NCBI GenBank assembly: GCA_036490215.1
Contig: DASXEH010000036.1
Location: 124,001-188,000, forward strand
Reading direction: 5' to 3'
DNA length: 64,000 nucleotides
Source: JASHSH01 sp036490215
GTDB taxonomy: Bacteria; Pseudomonadota; Alphaproteobacteria; Rhodospirillales; Magnetospirillaceae
Shown: in pieces, positions 35,520 through 45,323 of the stretch
How the letters are laid out: every line of letters starts with the position of its first letter
How positions within the stretch are numbered: position 1 is the stretch's first letter
Translations under genes and position numbers: made by a program
The notes under the pieces: generated by a model
What the model was told of the DNA's origin: nothing
Databases searched by the model: none
What the model saw: only the letters and a program-made list of their open reading frames with translations

Positions 35520-38120
35520 TCAGTAAATGCTCCCCGCCTGGGGCGCCACCTGGCTGGGTATGGCCGAGGGAATTGGCGCCGGCGGGTTGAATTGCTTCGT
35601 CACCGGATTGGTGCCTGGCACGGGCGGCGGTGGGGCGTTGCCGCCGACCACTTCCGTCTCCTCAACACCGTCGCCGCCGGTCGTATCCGCATTGGCCGTC
35701 GGCGTCGTGATGGTGGCCGCCGTGTCGATTACCGTTTCTTCGCCACCGGTCGGGATGGTATTCGGCTTGAAGGCTTCGAGGATCGAGTTCTTATCGCTGG
35801 AGAGCGATGGCCTGCCTGTAGTCGCGTCGACACGGACAAAGCGGATGCCGGGCGCGACACGGAACGGCGTCGGCGGCTTGTCCTTCAGTGCGTCCATCAT
35901 GAAGTCGCGGAAGATCGGCGCGGCCACGGTGGCGCCCTGCTCCTGCTCGCCCTTGGGATAGTCGAAGCCGAGCGTTGTGTCGTCGTCGAAACCGACGAAG
36001 ACGCCGACAGCAAGGTCGGGCGAAAAACCGACGAACCAGGTGTCCTTGGACTCGTTCGAGGTGCCCGTCTTGCCGGCCAGCGGCTTGCCTACTTCGGCAA
36101 CCACACGACCGGTGCCGCGATCGACCACGCCCTCCAGCATATGGACCATCTGATAGGCGGTCATCGGATCGACCAATTGCGCGCGCTTGTCGGGAATGTT
36201 GGGCATTTCCTGATCGGTATAGAAGGTTGCGGCGCAGCCATCGCATTTCCGGTCGTCATGGCGATAGATGGTCTTGCCTTCGCGGTCCTGAATGCGATCG
36301 ATCAGAGTCGGCGTGATCGCACGCCCGCCATTGACGATCTGCGCATAGGCCGCGGTCATGCGTAAAGGCGTTGTCGACATCGCGCCCAGCGCCATCGACA
36401 GCATGTGTGGCAGTTGGTCCACGACTCCGAAGCGTTCGGCGTAGCTGGCGACTTTATCCATACCCAAAGTCGCGGCCATGCGCACAGCCATCAGATTGCG
36501 CGATTTCTCGATGCCGACGCGCATCGTGGTCGGACCCAGGAAGCTCTTCTCGAAGTTCTCCGGGCGCCATTTGGGCAGCCCCGGTCCCTGGTCGATCTCG
36601 ATCGGCGCATCGAGGATCAGCGACGACGGCGTGTAACCCGAATCGAGCGCCGCCATGTAGATGAACGACTTGAACGACGAGCCCGGCTGGCGCAGCGCCT
36701 GGGTCGCGCGATTGAACTGGCTGCGCGCGTAGGAGAAGCCGCCCTGCATCGCCAGCACACGGCCGGTATGCGGGTCCATCGCCACCAACGCACCTTCGAC
36801 CTTCGGCACCTGTCGCAAGCCGTAGGTGTCGGCGCCATAGCGCTCCTTGCCATCGTCGCTCTTGGCAACAGGCTCGACGAGAACCACGTCGCCCACCTGC
36901 AGCACATCGGCCACTTTGGTCACGACCGGGCCGATGGATTGCTTCTCGGGATTGTTGGCGCGGGCCCACCGCAATTCGCTTAGCGGAATATGACCCTGGC
37001 GACCATCCTCGAGGCCGATCAGCGCCTGCGACTCGCTGGTCGAGATCACCACGGCCTGCTGCCACTCGCTGACATCGGAGGTGTTGGGCACCGCGCGCAG
37101 GCGGCGCATCCATCCAACGCCGGCATCGATATGGGCAACCGGGCCGCGCCAGCCATGACGATGGTCATAGGCGATCAGACCATTACGCAACACGCGCGTT
37201 GCGATCTCTTGCAGCGTCGGGTCCATCGTCGAGCGCACGCTCAGGCCGCCCTTGTAGAGCGCGTCTTCGCCATATTCTGCAGCCACTTCGCGGCGGATGT
37301 CTTCGGAGAAATATTCGCCGCCGGCAACCAGCGCCGATTCGGGCCGCGAGTGGGTCACCAGCGGTTCGGACAGCGCTGCCTGGCCATCGGCCTGGGTCAC
37401 GAACCCATCGTCCATCATGCGATGGATCACATAGTCGCGGCGGTCTTTCGATGCCTGCGGATTGCGCTGCGGGTTATAGCTGTTCGGCGCCTTGGGCAAG
37501 CCGCCCAGGAACGCTGCCTCGGCCACCGACAATTCGTCGAGGCCCTTGTCGAAATAGTTGAGCGCGGCGGCAGCGATGCCGTAGGAACCCTGACCGAGAT
37601 AAATCTCGTTCAGATAGAGTTCTAGGATGTGATCCTTCGAGAAGGCGCGCTCGATGCGGAAGGCCAGGATGGCTTCCTTGATCTTGCGTTCGAGCGAGAC
37701 TTCATTGGTCAGCAGGAAGTTCTTCGCCACCTGCTGCGTGATGGTCGAGGCACCCACCGGGCGGCGGTCATTGCCCATCCCGCGATTGCGCAGATCGATG
37801 ATCGCTGCGCGCACCATGCCCACCGGATCGACGCCGGGATGCGTATAGAAATTCTTGTCCTCGGCGGCCAGAAAGGCGTCGATCACGCGCTTCGGGATCG
37901 CGTTGATCGGCACGAAGCTGCGCTTCTCGGTCGCATATTCGGCGACCAGACGTCCGTCGCCCGCATAGACGCGCGTGGTGATCGACGGCTCGTAATGCGC
38001 CAGCTGCCGGTAATCGGGCAGATCGCGGCCGTAGTGATAGAAAACGCCCAGGATGCCTGCCGCGCCGACGATGGCGAACAGGAACAGGACACTGAAAAGG
38101 ATCGAAAAGAGTCTCAACAT
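35520..38120 (-). CDS. mrcA: Penicillin-binding protein 1A
   Basis: An 866-residue bifunctional peptidoglycan synthase. One N-terminal membrane anchor (5-28), then a GT51 glycosyltransferase domain with AAEDKNFYTHPGVD and the GASTITQQVAKNF motif, an inserted OB-like domain, and a transpeptidase domain with the active-site SSFK in QPGSSFKSFIY near residue 480 and KTGT in LAGKTGTSNESKDTWF. The tail after about residue 780 is proline/threonine rich. It works with AmiC-type hydrolases; the amidase gene is immediately upstream, spacing 58 bases. Confidence 0.96.
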   Translation of the reverse strand: MLRLFSILFSVLFLFAIVGAAGILGVFYHYGRDLPDYRQLAHYEPSITTRVYAGDGRLVAEYATEKRSFVPINAIPKRVIDAFLAAEDKNFYTHPGVDPVGMVRAAIIDLRNRGMGNDRRPVGASTITQQVAKNFLLTNEVSLERKIKEAILAFRIERAFSKDHILELYLNEIYLGQGSYGIAAAALNYFDKGLDELSVAEAAFLGGLPKAPNSYNPQRNPQASKDRRDYVIHRMMDDGFVTQADGQAALSEPLVTHSRPESALVAGGEYFSEDIRREVAAEYGEDALYKGGLSVRSTMDPTLQEIATRVLRNGLIAYDHRHGWRGPVAHIDAGVGWMRRLRAVPNTSDVSEWQQAVVISTSESQALIGLEDGRQGHIPLSELRWARANNPEKQSIGPVVTKVADVLQVGDVVLVEPVAKSDDGKERYGADTYGLRQVPKVEGALVAMDPHTGRVLAMQGGFSYARSQFNRATQALRQPGSSFKSFIYMAALDSGYTPSSLILDAPIEIDQGPGLPKWRPENFEKSFLGPTTMRVGIEKSRNLMAVRMAATLGMDKVASYAERFGVVDQLPHMLSMALGAMSTTPLRMTAAYAQIVNGGRAITPTLIDRIQDREGKTIYRHDDRKCDGCAATFYTDQEMPNIPDKRAQLVDPMTAYQMVHMLEGVVDRGTGRVVAEVGKPLAGKTGTSNESKDTWFVGFSPDLAVGVFVGFDDDTTLGFDYPKGEQEQGATVAAPIFRDFMMDALKDKPPTPFRVAPGIRFVRVDATTGRPSLSSDKNSILEAFKPNTIPTGGEETVIDTAATITTPTANADTTGGDGVEETEVVGGNAPPPPVPGTNPVTKQFNPPAPIPSAIPSQVAPQAGSIY

Positions 38121-38178
38121 CGGAGTCGGGGTATCCTACCCCTGAATCTGCGGCTATTCGATGGCAGTTGCGGCGAAA

Positions 38179-39552
38179 TCAGCCCCGTTTTTTCTCATGG
38201 CTTCCAGCGAAATAGCGCTCGATCGCCCGGGCCAAAGCGGCCGCCAATTTGACGCGGTATTCCGGCTTGCGCAAGAGTTGCTCGTCGTCGCGGTTGGTCA
38301 GGTAGCCAGACTCGACCAGAACGGAAGGAACGTCGGGCGCCTTCAACACGGCAAAGCCGGCGAAGCGGTGGGTATTCTCCAGCAGCGCCTTGGTGTCGTG
38401 TCGGACTTCATCGATAACGTCGCCCGCGAACGCCGCCGAGTTGTTCAAGGTCTCGCGCTGAACCAGATCGATCAGGATGCTGGTCACTTCGGCATTGGTG
38501 TTGGACAGGTTGAGGCCGGCGACAAGGTCGGACTTGTTTTCCTTATCGGCCAGCGCCTGCGCGGTGACGTCCGAAGCGTTCTTGGACAGCGTATAGACCG
38601 AGAGGCCACGGATCGCCGGATCTGGGTCCGAATCCGCGTGCAGCGACATGAACAGATCGGCATGAGCCGCGCGCGCGATCGCCACCCGCTCCTGCAGCGG
38701 AATGAAGGTGTCGTCGGAACGGGTCATCAGGCATTTGACTTTGCCGTCCTTGTCCAGCCGCTCCTTCACCGCCAAAGCCAGCGGCAGGACGATGTCCTTT
38801 TCGAATTCGCCTGAGAGACCGATGGTGCCCGGATCGACGCCGCCATGGCCGGGGTCGAGCATCACGATCGGCTTGCCATGGGGCTTATAGGGTTCGGGCA
38901 CGATCCCATGCTGGTTGACCGCGGCCACTTCGACCGGCTTGGGGGCCGAGGATGGCGCGGGCGGCGGTGCCGGCACCTCGACCGACGCCAAAGTGAGCTG
39001 CGAAGGGCCGCCATGGCCGAGCATCGGATTGTCGTTGCCCGGAATCGGCGGCGGGGCGGGTTTGGCGATGGGCACGGGCGGCGCCGCGGCCGTAGCCATA
39101 TTGGCTGCAGCCACCGTGGTTGCCGGCCCCAGGGTCGCACGATCGATATCGATCACCAGCCGATAAGCGCCCGTTGCATTAGGCGGGATCATGAACGCCT
39201 TCTGCACCACCACGGCATCGTCGCTGGCGATGAAGATGCGGCCCGTATTGGTCTTGGCCACGCTGTAGCTGAAACCGCTGATCAGACCGATGGGGCGTAA
39301 CAGGCCGGTGGCCTTTGAGCGCCAATCGAGGGCGGGCGTATCGATCGTCACGCCACCGGCAATGGTCGCTACCGTGTAAGAGACGTCTTCGGAGAGTTCG
39401 AGAACAAAACGCGTCGTACCGTCATCATGGACGGCAACACGGACGTCGAGGACCTCGGGTCCCTCGGACCGCGCAGCCTGGGCAGAGTAGGAGATGCCTA
39501 AGCCCCCCAGCAACGCCCCCAAAAGTAAAATAAAGGCTCTTATACGAACCAT
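38179..39552 (-). CDS. amiC: N-acetylmuramoyl-L-alanine amidase, AmiC-type
   Basis: A 457-residue periplasmic amidase. Signal peptide MVRIRAFILLLGALLGGLGI is cleaved after AQA; an AMIN domain (about 35-135) targets it to the septum or wall; a proline-rich linker (about 150-215) precedes the Amidase_3 domain. Zinc ligands and catalytic residues are in MLDPGHGGVDPGTIG, SGEFEKDIVL, LFMSLHADSDP and SVLVESGYLTN. It cleaves the amide between MurNAc and L-alanine during cell separation. Gene order amiC-mrcA, upstream of rne on the other strand, is typical of alphaproteobacteria. Confidence 0.95.
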   Translation of the reverse strand: MVRIRAFILLLGALLGGLGISYSAQAARSEGPEVLDVRVAVHDDGTTRFVLELSEDVSYTVATIAGGVTIDTPALDWRSKATGLLRPIGLISGFSYSVAKTNTGRIFIASDDAVVVQKAFMIPPNATGAYRLVIDIDRATLGPATTVAAANMATAAAPPVPIAKPAPPPIPGNDNPMLGHGGPSQLTLASVEVPAPPPAPSSAPKPVEVAAVNQHGIVPEPYKPHGKPIVMLDPGHGGVDPGTIGLSGEFEKDIVLPLALAVKERLDKDGKVKCLMTRSDDTFIPLQERVAIARAAHADLFMSLHADSDPDPAIRGLSVYTLSKNASDVTAQALADKENKSDLVAGLNLSNTNAEVTSILIDLVQRETLNNSAAFAGDVIDEVRHDTKALLENTHRFAGFAVLKAPDVPSVLVESGYLTNRDDEQLLRKPEYRVKLAAALARAIERYFAGSHEKKRG

Positions 39553-40006
39553 ATGCGCGCAAACTACCTGTCCGCCCTCATATACCGGAAATTCAACATC
39601 AAGTTCAATGGAAAACCCTTTGATTCGGCATGATGTTGATATGACCTACCTGTTCTGCCCCAAGAAGATCATTGCAGGAACGGACACCCCCAGCTATGGT
39701 GTTCGTGCGGCCACATCCGGTCTGTCCGCTCCCCTTTGGAGCATCATAGACCGGAGCCGCGAGACGTTTCGCCCTCTCCCTCCAAAGGGTCCGGTTCGGG
39801 ACGGTTTTCGCGGCGGGGGTCGCGTGTTGAAAGATTTCGAAGTCGGGCGTGCAGCCCGCCAGGACTCCCAGAAAAAATGCCTCACGCCAGTACACTGATC
39901 GCGAAGCATCCGATGGGATTCGCAGGCGCCCCCGACTTCATCCCACAACCTGGCCGCGACGAGGCGCGTTACGCGCCGTCTGCGGCGATTCGGAGCTTTG
40001 CACTTA
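39553..40006 (+). promoter_or_regulatory. Long leader region of rne
   Basis: About 450 bases without a convincing gene separate the divergent amiC and rne genes. It contains several GC-rich dyads and a purine-rich stretch near 39800-39870. RNase E mRNAs are commonly autoregulated through a long 5-prime leader that the enzyme itself cuts; such a role is inferred here from position and length only. Confidence 0.4.
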
Positions 40007-42964
40007 ATGGTCAAACGTATGTTGATCGACGCGACGCACGCGGAAGAAACGCGCGTCGTCGTCTTGAATGGGTCGCGTCTCGAAGAATTTGACGTCGAAA
40101 CATCGACCAAGAAACAACTTAAGGGAAACATCTATCTCGCCAAGATCGTGCGCGTGGAGCCTTCGCTCCAGGCGGCTTTCGTGGATTACGGCGGCGGACG
40201 CCACGGCTTCCTCGCCTTTAACGAGATCCATCCCGATTACTACCAGATCCCGGTCGCCGATCGCCAGGCGCTGATCGCCGAACATCGTGCGCAGATGCGT
40301 TCGAGCGGCGCCGCCGCTTCGGCTGATTTCGACGATTCGGATGGCGAGGATCATGGCTCGCCCGCCCCTGCGGCTGCCGCGGAAGGCGAAGTCGCCAGCA
40401 GCGAACAGCCGCTGGCCGAAGGCGCCGAGACACCTACCGAGGGTGCCGGGTCAGAAGGCGCCGATGCTGCCGCCCATGCTGAAGGCGAAGAGTCCGACGA
40501 AGCGCATCACGATCACGAGGCCTCGGACGACTCTGCCGAGGCCGGCGAACACGCCCATGATGGCGAAGCTCATGATCATGAGCATGACCACGATCATGGC
40601 GAAGACGCACATGAAGACGATCATGCCGAGCCGGTAGAAGCCGCCGGGGGCAGCGAGCCCACCGAAGCCGGTGATGCGCATGGCGACCACAGCGACGGCG
40701 TGCCTCACACTGTTGCCGCGGCCGCGACGGTCGTTCAGATCGCAGCACCTATCGAGACCGTCGATCTCGGTGGCGGCGACGATGTGGAAGAAGTCGAAGA
40801 GGTCGTGCAGCAGCGCCGCCGCCCTCTGCGCCACTACAAGATTCAAGAAGTCATCAAGCGCCGGCAGATCGTTCTGGTGCAGGTGGTGAAGGAAGAGCGC
40901 GGCACCAAGGGCGCGGCGCTGACCACCTTCCTGTCGCTGGCCGGCCGCTATTGCGTGCTGATGCCCAACACCGCGCGTGGCGGCGGTGTGTCGCGCAAGA
41001 TCACCAACGCGACCGATCGCAAGCGCCTCAAGGGCATCGTCAACGAACTCGAGATTCCTGACGGCATGGCGGTGATCATCCGCACCGCCGGTTCGGAACG
41101 CACCAAGCCCGAGATCAAGCGCGATTACGAATATCTGCTGCGCCTGTGGGACAGCGTGCGCGAGTTGACGCTGCAGTCGACGGCGCCGGCGCTGGTCTAT
41201 GAAGAAGCCAATCTGATCAAACGCTCGATCCGCGACCTCTATGCGCGCGACATCGATGAAATCCTGGTCGAAGGCGACGAAGGCTATCGCCTGGCCAAGG
41301 ACTTCATGCGCATGCTGACGCCGAGTCACGCCAAGAAGGTGCAGCTCTACAAGGATCCGGCGATCCCGATGCTTCACCGCTTCCAGGTGGAGCAGCAGCT
41401 CGACGCGATGCACAGCCCGACCGTGCAGTTGAAGTCGGGCGGCTACATCGTCATCAACCAGACCGAAGCGCTGGTGGCGATCGACGTCAACTCGGGCCGT
41501 GCCACGCGCGAACGCCATATCGAAGAGACCGCCTACAAGACGAACCTCGAAGCCGCCGACGAGATCGCGCGCCAGCTGCGCCTGCGCGACTTGGCCGGGT
41601 TGATCGTGATCGACTTCATCGACATGGAGGAGTCGCGCAACAATCACGCGGTCGAACGGCGGATCAAGGACGCGATGCGGCTTGACCGCGCGCGCATCCA
41701 GCTGGGCCGCATCAGCCCGTTTGGTCTGCTCGAACTGTCGCGCCAGCGCCTACGTCCCAGCTTGATGGAAAGCAGCTTCCAGCTTTGCTCCCATTGCGGT
41801 GGCACCGGCAGCGTGCGCTCGGTCGAATCGTCGGCCGTCCATATCCTGCGCGTGATCGAAGAAGAAGGCATTCGTCGGCGCGGCGGCGAAATCCGCGTCA
41901 CGGTACATACGGATATTGCGCTCTATCTGCTCAACCAGAAGCGTGCAGCCCTGCTCGACTTCGAATCGCGCTATCTGCTGCGCGTCCTGGTTGCTGGCGA
42001 CGGCACCTTGATTCCGCCGACCCATCGTCTCGAACGGCTGCGCAACGAGATCCCGCCGGATCTTCTCGCGCGTCCGGCGCCGGTGCATATGGAAAGCGGC
42101 CTCGTCGACCAACCCGTCGAAGAGGAGATCGTCGAGGACGAGGCGATCGAAGAGACCGAGGAGACCGAGGGCGAGGAGATCACCGCTTCGGAAGGTTCCG
42201 AAGAAGGCCGCGCCGCATCCGATGACCGTCCCCATGACGGCCCCCGTGACAGTGATCGCAACGATGATGGTGATGCCAGCGGCCGCCGCCGTCGTCGTCG
42301 CCGTCGTCGCGGACGGCGCGATGGACGGGACGGACATGAAGGCGGCGAGCATCGCACGCAGCTCGACAACGCCATTCAAGGCGCTGAGATCGCCGCCGGC
42401 CCAGAGATGGATGGTGCCGAAGACGGTAGCGCCGAAGCGCCGATGTCGGATGAGGGCGCGCCGCAGGCCGAAGGCAATGGCACCGGTGAAAACGGTGAGC
42501 ACGGCCCACGCCGCCGTCGCCGCGGTAAGCGTGGCGGACGCCGCCGCAATCGCGTCCGGGAGGGAGAGGCACAGCAGCCGCAACTCCGTGGTCCCGGGCA
42601 CGATCTCGCGCCTGATCATCCTTTCGCCGTGGCGGATATCGATCACGACGATGACTCTTTCGGCCCCGGCGAGGCCGGCGAAGCGGACGGCGATGAGCCC
42701 GACGCGTCTCATGACATACCCGCGCAGGACCATGACCGCAGTCATGATGACGCGGAAGCCGACCGTCAGCCCGAACGCAGCACGCGCTCCGAACGGGCCG
42801 AACCGGAGACACATACGGCCGAAGCCAAACCGGCGCCTGCCGAACCGCCAGCCCCTGCTCCAGTTCCGGCCCCTAAAGCCGCTGAGCCTGCTCGGGCTCC
42901 GGAACCGGCGCCTGAGCAACCCGCTTCCCCGCCGCGCCGCGGTTGGTGGAATCGTGTGATTTAA
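40007..42964 (+). CDS. rne: Ribonuclease E
   Basis: A 985-residue endoribonuclease and degradosome scaffold. It begins MVKRMLIDATHAEETRVVVL; the S1 domain is split by an acidic insertion at about residues 97-268 that contains a histidine-rich run (HDHEHDHDHGEDAHEDDH). The catalytic DNase I-like part holds GGYIVINQTEALVAIDVNSG with the metal-binding aspartates, and the Zn-link cysteines are in LCSHCGGTGSVRS. The C-terminal half is disordered with two arginine-rich RNA-binding patches and ends in RRGWWNRVI, a tail conserved in alphaproteobacterial RNase E. A TTG nine bases upstream gives a three-residue-longer reading. Confidence 0.95.
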   Translation: MVKRMLIDATHAEETRVVVLNGSRLEEFDVETSTKKQLKGNIYLAKIVRVEPSLQAAFVDYGGGRHGFLAFNEIHPDYYQIPVADRQALIAEHRAQMRSSGAAASADFDDSDGEDHGSPAPAAAAEGEVASSEQPLAEGAETPTEGAGSEGADAAAHAEGEESDEAHHDHEASDDSAEAGEHAHDGEAHDHEHDHDHGEDAHEDDHAEPVEAAGGSEPTEAGDAHGDHSDGVPHTVAAAATVVQIAAPIETVDLGGGDDVEEVEEVVQQRRRPLRHYKIQEVIKRRQIVLVQVVKEERGTKGAALTTFLSLAGRYCVLMPNTARGGGVSRKITNATDRKRLKGIVNELEIPDGMAVIIRTAGSERTKPEIKRDYEYLLRLWDSVRELTLQSTAPALVYEEANLIKRSIRDLYARDIDEILVEGDEGYRLAKDFMRMLTPSHAKKVQLYKDPAIPMLHRFQVEQQLDAMHSPTVQLKSGGYIVINQTEALVAIDVNSGRATRERHIEETAYKTNLEAADEIARQLRLRDLAGLIVIDFIDMEESRNNHAVERRIKDAMRLDRARIQLGRISPFGLLELSRQRLRPSLMESSFQLCSHCGGTGSVRSVESSAVHILRVIEEEGIRRRGGEIRVTVHTDIALYLLNQKRAALLDFESRYLLRVLVAGDGTLIPPTHRLERLRNEIPPDLLARPAPVHMESGLVDQPVEEEIVEDEAIEETEETEGEEITASEGSEEGRAASDDRPHDGPRDSDRNDDGDASGRRRRRRRRRGRRDGRDGHEGGEHRTQLDNAIQGAEIAAGPEMDGAEDGSAEAPMSDEGAPQAEGNGTGENGEHGPRRRRRGKRGGRRRNRVREGEAQQPQLRGPGHDLAPDHPFAVADIDHDDDSFGPGEAGEADGDEPDASHDIPAQDHDRSHDDAEADRQPERSTRSERAEPETHTAEAKPAPAEPPAPAPVPAPKAAEPARAPEPAPEQPASPPRRGWWNRVI

Positions 42965-43075
42965 CAGCGAATCCCTAAGAATGACGGGCGCGGAGATTGA
43001 CTCCGCCGCCCGACATTCTATGATCCGCCCCGTTCCAGCCCCTTTGTTGCGCGTCGCGCCCGGACTCTCCGTTTA

Positions 43076-44599
43076 ATGGCATTTGCTGATCTTGGTTTAG
43101 GCCCCGCAATCCTCAAAGCCGTTGAGGAATCGGGTTATGTCGCGCCCACGCCTATCCAGGAGCAGGCCATCCCCATCGTGTTGATGGGTCGCGATGTCCT
43201 TGGCGTCGCTCAGACCGGCACGGGCAAGACCGCATCTTTCGTTCTGCCGATGCTTGAAGTTCTGGCCGCTGGCCGCGCCAAGGCGCGCATGCCGCGCTCG
43301 CTGATCCTGGAGCCCACGCGCGAACTGGCCGCCCAGGTGGCCGAGAATTTCGAGAAATACGGCAAGTATCACAAGCTGACGATGGCTCTGCTGATCGGCG
43401 GCGAGTCGTTCGGCGACCAGGAAAAAGCGCTCGATCGCGGCGTCGACGTGCTGATCGCGACGCCGGGCCGTTTGATGGATCTCTTCGAACGTGGCCGCAT
43501 TCTGCTGAGCGACTGCAAGACGCTGGTGATCGACGAAGCCGATCGTATGCTCGATATGGGCTTCATCCCCGATGTCGAGAAGATTGTCAGCCTGCTGCCG
43601 CGCATTCGCCAGACCCTCTTCTTCTCGGCGACGATGCCGCCGGAAATCCGGCGCCTGGCCGATGCCTTCCTGATCAATCCGAAGCAGATTTCAGTTTCGG
43701 CGCCCGCCTCGGTCTCGACTTCGGTCAAGGACTTCGTCGTGACGTGCAGCCCGATCGACAAGCGCGAAGTGCTGCGCCATCTACTGCGCACTGAAGATGT
43801 GAAGAATGCGCTGATCTTCTGCAACCGTAAGCGCGATGTGGACATTCTCTACAAGTCGCTCACCAAGCATGGCTTCGATGCCGTCCAACTCCATGGCGAC
43901 ATGGCGCAATCGGCCCGCACCGAGACGCTTGAGCGCTTCAAGGCCAACCAAGTCCGGCTGATGGTCTGCTCCGACGTCGCCGCGCGCGGCATCGATATCA
44001 GCGGCCTGTCGCATGTCTTCAATTTCGACGTGCCCAATCATCCCGACTCCTATGTCCATCGTATCGGCCGCACCGGCCGCGCCGGCAATGAAGGCCGCGC
44101 GTTCACGATCGCAACACGGGAAGACGGCAAGTTCCTGAGCCAGATTATCAAGCTGATCGGCCGCGAAATTCCGCGTATGACGCTTGAAGGCATTCCGGAA
44201 GAGCGCTCGCCCGCGGAAGAAGCCGAACGCGCCGAGCGCAAGCCGTCGCGCGAACGCGGTGGCCGCAGCCGCCGGGGTGGACGTCGCGAAGAGCGTACGC
44301 CGCGCATCGATCATGCCGGCGCGGAAACCGCCGCGGTGCTCGATGTGTTGCCCGATGTCGTTCCCGCCGAAACGCCCGCACCCGCGCCCGAGCCTGTTGT
44401 GCAAGCCGAAGCTCCTGTCCGCGCGCCGCGCGGGGAACGCCGCGATGGGCGGCAGCAAGAGCCGCGCCGCGACCGTCAGGATCGTGATCGGCATGATCGC
44501 GAAGAACGTTCCAACGTGATCGGTTTCGGCGACAACCTGCCCGACTTCATGGCGCGCTCGTCGAGCGAGTCGCTGTCGCAGCGCCGCCGCACCGGCTGA
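43076..44599 (+). CDS. rhlE: DEAD-box RNA helicase, RhlE-like
   Basis: A 507-residue ATP-dependent RNA helicase. Q motif TPIQEQAIP, motif I AQTGTGKT, motif II DEAD in VIDEADRMLDMGFIPD, motif III SAT, and motif VI HRIGRTGRAG are all present. After residue 375 a basic, arginine/glycine-rich tail follows, then a proline/glutamate-rich low-complexity segment. It lies 111 bases after rne, which suggests it is the degradosome helicase partner. RhlB or RhlE naming is not decisive. Confidence 0.93.
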   Translation: MAFADLGLGPAILKAVEESGYVAPTPIQEQAIPIVLMGRDVLGVAQTGTGKTASFVLPMLEVLAAGRAKARMPRSLILEPTRELAAQVAENFEKYGKYHKLTMALLIGGESFGDQEKALDRGVDVLIATPGRLMDLFERGRILLSDCKTLVIDEADRMLDMGFIPDVEKIVSLLPRIRQTLFFSATMPPEIRRLADAFLINPKQISVSAPASVSTSVKDFVVTCSPIDKREVLRHLLRTEDVKNALIFCNRKRDVDILYKSLTKHGFDAVQLHGDMAQSARTETLERFKANQVRLMVCSDVAARGIDISGLSHVFNFDVPNHPDSYVHRIGRTGRAGNEGRAFTIATREDGKFLSQIIKLIGREIPRMTLEGIPEERSPAEEAERAERKPSRERGGRSRRGGRREERTPRIDHAGAETAAVLDVLPDVVPAETPAPAPEPVVQAEAPVRAPRGERRDGRQQEPRRDRQDRDRHDREERSNVIGFGDNLPDFMARSSSESLSQRRRTG

Positions 44600-44608
44600 G
44601 CCGCTCCG

Positions 44609-44848
44609 ATGCAGACGATCTTCGTGATGATCAAGACGGAACTGGGCCAAGCCTACAAAGTGGCCGAGACCGCCGTGGACATCGAAGGCGTATCTGAAGT
44701 CCACTCCACTTCGGGGCAATACGACCTAATGGTGAAGTGCTATCTGGAACCGTCAACGGATATCGGCCATTTCGTGACCGAGACAATCCAGAAGATCGCC
44801 GGCGTGAAGGACACCTTCACCCTGATCGCCTTCAAGGCCTTCACCTAA
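44609..44848 (+). CDS. Lrp/AsnC ligand-binding (RAM) domain protein
   Basis: A 79-residue protein consisting only of the regulator-of-amino-acid-metabolism fold: MQTIFVMIKTELGQAYKVAET, then GVSEVHSTSGQYDLMVKCYL, and IQKIAGVKDTFTLIAFKAF. It lacks a DNA-binding helix-turn-helix. Such stand-alone RAM proteins form rings and may bind amino acids or modulate Lrp-type regulators. It starts 9 bases after the helicase gene, so it is co-transcribed. Confidence 0.86.
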   Translation: MQTIFVMIKTELGQAYKVAETAVDIEGVSEVHSTSGQYDLMVKCYLEPSTDIGHFVTETIQKIAGVKDTFTLIAFKAFT

Positions 44849-44962
44849 TTCTTCACTGACTCCTTTGTGGACTCTGGCTGTCTTGCCAGCTTGCGGTATC
44901 GCTCTTTAGGATGCGCGACCGCTTTCGGCATTTGCGACACGACCAATCACCGGAGGAAATGA

Positions 44963-45280
44963 ATGATCGTCGATCTGCGCACCTACACCATGGTCCCTGG
45001 CCGTCTTGGCGCCTTCCTGGAGATGTATGAGAAGGAAGGGCTGCCGATTCAGATCAAGCATCTCGGCAAGCCGATCGGCTATTTCACTACCGAGATCGGG
45101 CCCCTGAACCAAGTCGTGCATATCTGGGGCTATCAGAGCCAGGCCGATCGCGAGACGCGCCGCGCGGCGATGGAAGCCGATCCGGCTTGGATTGCCTATC
45201 GCAAGAAAAGCGCCGACGCCGGCAACATCGAGCACCAGGAAAACAAGCTCCTGAAGTCGACGGCATTCTCGCCGCTGTAA
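44963..45280 (+). CDS. NIPSNAP family protein
   Basis: A 105-residue dimeric ferredoxin-like (alpha+beta barrel) protein. It starts MIVDLRTYTMVPGRLGAFLEMYEKEGLP and has GYFTTEIGPLNQVVHIWGYQS, the NIPSNAP signature; GGAGG lies 8 bases before the ATG. Function is unknown; in bacteria these occur next to diverse catabolic genes. No such neighbour here. Confidence 0.9.
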   Translation: MIVDLRTYTMVPGRLGAFLEMYEKEGLPIQIKHLGKPIGYFTTEIGPLNQVVHIWGYQSQADRETRRAAMEADPAWIAYRKKSADAGNIEHQENKLLKSTAFSPL

Positions 45281-45323
45281 AGGAGGCCGCGGCAACGCAC
45301 GCGGCGCTCAAAGTCTAAACAAC

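Noticed and set aside
39494..39898. 134-codon frame in the rne leader
   Set aside because: Starts inside amiC on the other strand, low-complexity product without family features.
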